Below, piece after piece: positions 62,646 through 64,000 of a stretch of DNA of 64,000 bases. Position 1 is the stretch's first letter. Every line of letters starts with the position of its first letter. Position numbers and translations under genes: made by a program. Origin of the DNA: Stigmatella erecta. GTDB lineage: Bacteria; Myxococcota; Myxococcia; Myxococcales; Myxococcaceae. The notes beneath the pieces are model-generated. The model was not told where the DNA came from, did no database searches, and worked only from the letters and a program-made list of their open reading frames with translations. Location of the stretch: the NCBI RefSeq assembly GCF_900111745.1, contig NZ_FOIJ01000003.1:186001-250000 (forward strand), written 5' to 3'.

Positions 62646-62674
62646 GGCCGGGGGTCAATTTTTCGCCCCCGGCC
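62646..62674 (-). terminator. Perfect 9-pair hairpin after the Pro/Gly-rich gene
   Basis: GGCCGGGGG (62646-62654) pairs with CCCCCGGCC (62666-62674) around an A/T-rich loop. It follows the minus-strand stop at 62686. There is no T-run on either side, so it may stabilise the mRNA end rather than terminate. Confidence 0.4.
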
Positions 62675-62685
62675 CGGCCCGTCCT

Positions 62686-64000
62686 TTAGATGGAGGGAGG
62701 CACCCCGGTACCCCCCGCCGGCGCGACGGTGGCCGGTGCGGGCGCCGCCCCCCCGACGAGCGGCGTCAAGGGAAACGCATTGGCCGGAGAGGGCGTGCCC
62801 ACCAGGGCAGGCGCGGGCGCGGCATTGAGCGGCGCGGGCGTGCCCAGCAGCGGCGGCGCGTTCGCGGCGGTGAGCGGCGCGGGCGTGCCCAGCAGCGGCG
62901 GCGTGGGAATCGTCACGTCCGTTCCGATGGGCGGAGCCGTCGCGATGATGCCCGGGCTGACCTGGGGCGAGCCCGCGAAGGAGAAGGTGGTGAAGTTGGG
63001 CGGGGAAATGGGCACCACGGTGAAGGAGCCCTGCGCAGGGGCGGTGCTCCCCGAGAAGCCCCCGATGGCCACCCCTGCCTCCGCGGGTGCCCCCGGCGGC
63101 GGTGCGCCCACCACGTCCCGGCTCTCCTCCGCGAACTCCGCTCCCGGCGCGAGCGTGCCGGGCATCACGCCGGAGATGTTGACGGACGGCGTCGGCGCGC
63201 CCCGGGTCGGGAACGAGCCACTGATGGTGTCCGGCGTCACCGCGCCTCGCCCCGCCGCTGGCGCAGAGACAGGGGTGAGGGTGGCCAGCGAGTCCGCCGA
63301 GCCCACCGCGACGCCGCTCCCCGTCCCCGCGTTGAAGCTGGGAATGACGGAGGGATCCGGAGACTCCGGGCCGCCGAGCGTCCCCGGGCCCACCGGGGTG
63401 ATGGGCCCACCGGGGAGCCCCGTCACCGTGGTGCCCTCCACGGTGAAGCCGCTGCCGCCCAGCCCCTCGCCCGGAGGCGAGGGCGGCGCCAGCGGCGTCC
63501 CCAGGCTCACGCCGCCCAGGGACGAGGCGAGGCTCATCGGATTCTGGGGCTGCTCGGAGACGTTCGGCACCTGGGCCAGGGACTTCAGCACCGTGCCGTC
63601 GAAGTTGATCTCCACGTCATCGAAGGACAGCTGCAGGAACCCCCGGGGCTCGACGTTGAGCGGCAGGTTCCACACGAGCACCTGAAGCTCCGCGTCGCCC
63701 GTGCGGGCCTGGGGCAGCGTGATGTGGGTGTCGTCATCGGCCTGGGCACCGTGCGACAGCGCCGCGGCGTGGATGACGGCCGAGTCCGTCACCAACCGTC
63801 CGTTGATCGACACGCGCCCCACGCCCCAGACGGCCGCGGCCGCATGCACCCGGGTGGTCGCCATCCAGCCGAGGCCGCTGTTGCCGTACACGTCCTGATC
63901 CACCAGGACGCCGCCGCCCACCGGGTGACCGGGCCGGGGAAGCGACCCAGCGGCCGCTGCCCCGGACACCTGGGCGGGCGGGAACCCGGGCTGGGTCAGC
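62686..64000 (-). CDS. Pro/Gly/Ala-rich surface-type protein, 5' end beyond window
   Basis: At least 437 residues lie in the window, and the frame stays open to base 64000, so the start is outside; an in-frame GTG at 63969 is an unlikely start. The N-terminal visible part is beta-like (DVYGNSGLGWMATTRVHAAA, VSINGRLVTDSAVIHAAALS, FLQLSFDDVEINFDGTVLKS). The rest is low-complexity Pro/Gly/Ala/Ser, ending in near-repeats PPLLGTPAPL(T/N)AA. No enzyme motif. An extended secreted or surface protein is inferred. Confidence 0.75.
   Translation of the reverse strand, partial: LTQPGFPPAQVSGAAAAGSLPRPGHPVGGGVLVDQDVYGNSGLGWMATTRVHAAAAVWGVGRVSINGRLVTDSAVIHAAALSHGAQADDDTHITLPQARTGDAELQVLVWNLPLNVEPRGFLQLSFDDVEINFDGTVLKSLAQVPNVSEQPQNPMSLASSLGGVSLGTPLAPPSPPGEGLGGSGFTVEGTTVTGLPGGPITPVGPGTLGGPESPDPSVIPSFNAGTGSGVAVGSADSLATLTPVSAPAAGRGAVTPDTISGSFPTRGAPTPSVNISGVMPGTLAPGAEFAEESRDVVGAPPPGAPAEAGVAIGGFSGSTAPAQGSFTVVPISPPNFTTFSFAGSPQVSPGIIATAPPIGTDVTIPTPPLLGTPAPLTAANAPPLLGTPAPLNAAPAPALVGTPSPANAFPLTPLVGGAAPAPATVAPAGGTGVPPSI
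62826..62903 (-). repeat. 33-bp direct repeat, 45-base period
   Basis: A 33-bp block starting TGAGCGGCGCGGGCGTGCCC is repeated exactly at 62826-62858 and 62871-62903, 45 bases apart (15 codons). It encodes the repeated PPLLGTPAPL unit of the Pro/Gly-rich protein and a third, diverged copy lies just beside it. Such repeats can change copy number by slippage. Confidence 0.85.

Overview
The window reads as chromosomal DNA of a myxobacterium (delta-proteobacterial lineage, probably suborder Cystobacterineae). The evidence is very high GC with strong third-position bias, many secreted proteins and lipoproteins, three matrixin-type metalloproteases ending in MYXO-CTERM-like sorting tails, a eukaryotic-type Ser/Thr kinase, a Frz/Wsp-like chemosensory cluster and abundant two-component proteins. 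Species cannot be fixed by eye. I see no insertion sequence, integrase, phage gene or CRISPR array; the window is nearly all coding, and overlapping start/stop codons (ATGA, GTGA) define many operons.

Layout. 1-3.7 kb (minus): chemosensory operon cheW, cheR-TPR, MCP, response regulator (cut by the window edge). 3.9-5.9 kb: Ser/Thr kinase with PEGA and TonB C-terminal domains. 5.9-9.0 kb (minus): four overlapping genes, a small secreted protein, two matrixins and a HAD phosphatase. 9.1-11.4 kb: gltX, a small secreted protein with a near-consensus promoter inside its signal-peptide codons, tRNA-Gln(CTG), a tRNA-Ser-like remnant, tRNA-Glu(CTC) and a terminator. 11.4-14.9 kb: a response regulator, a receiver-histidine kinase and small proteins. 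15-18.7 kb (minus): pdhABC. 18.9-28.3 kb (minus): a two-TM unknown protein, a royal-jelly-type lipoprotein, a 1370-residue lipoprotein with MopE-type repeats, an organophosphate antiporter-like MFS protein and a Nudix hydrolase. 28.4-34.4 kb (plus): a cell-envelope cluster of 5'-nucleotidase lipoprotein, lipoprotein and outer-membrane protein.

34.5-42.9 kb (minus) is one compact run: unknown protein, ccsA/hemX, hemA, hemC, hemD, a second copy of the small secreted protein, a third matrixin and a GspE/PilB-type ATPase. It puts haem synthesis next to an exported protease. 43-45.7 kb: trxA, a structured 425-nt intergenic region, an AT-hook/zinc-knuckle protein and mgtE. 45.8-50.2 kb (minus): mreC-mreD-mrdA-rodA for the elongasome. 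50.5-54.7 kb: a PpiD/SurA-like chaperone with a clear terminator, a GAF-GGDEF diguanylate cyclase, maf, yggS and a zinc-ribbon protein. 55-58.4 kb: two DUF3108 proteins flanking a DUF4091 protein. 58.4-62.3 kb: an iron-type operon (Fur-box-like promoter, porin, imelysin lipoprotein, di-haem DUF1111 lipoprotein). 62.7-64 kb: a Pro/Gly/Ala-rich secreted-type protein cut by the window end.

The most unusual signal is a recurring pair: a small secreted protein, whose strand pattern resembles the TIMP/NTR fold, placed directly upstream of and translationally coupled to a MYXO-CTERM matrixin. It occurs at 7.5-9.0 kb and again at 36.3-38.6 kb, and could be a bacterial metalloprotease/partner (inhibitor or chaperone) system.
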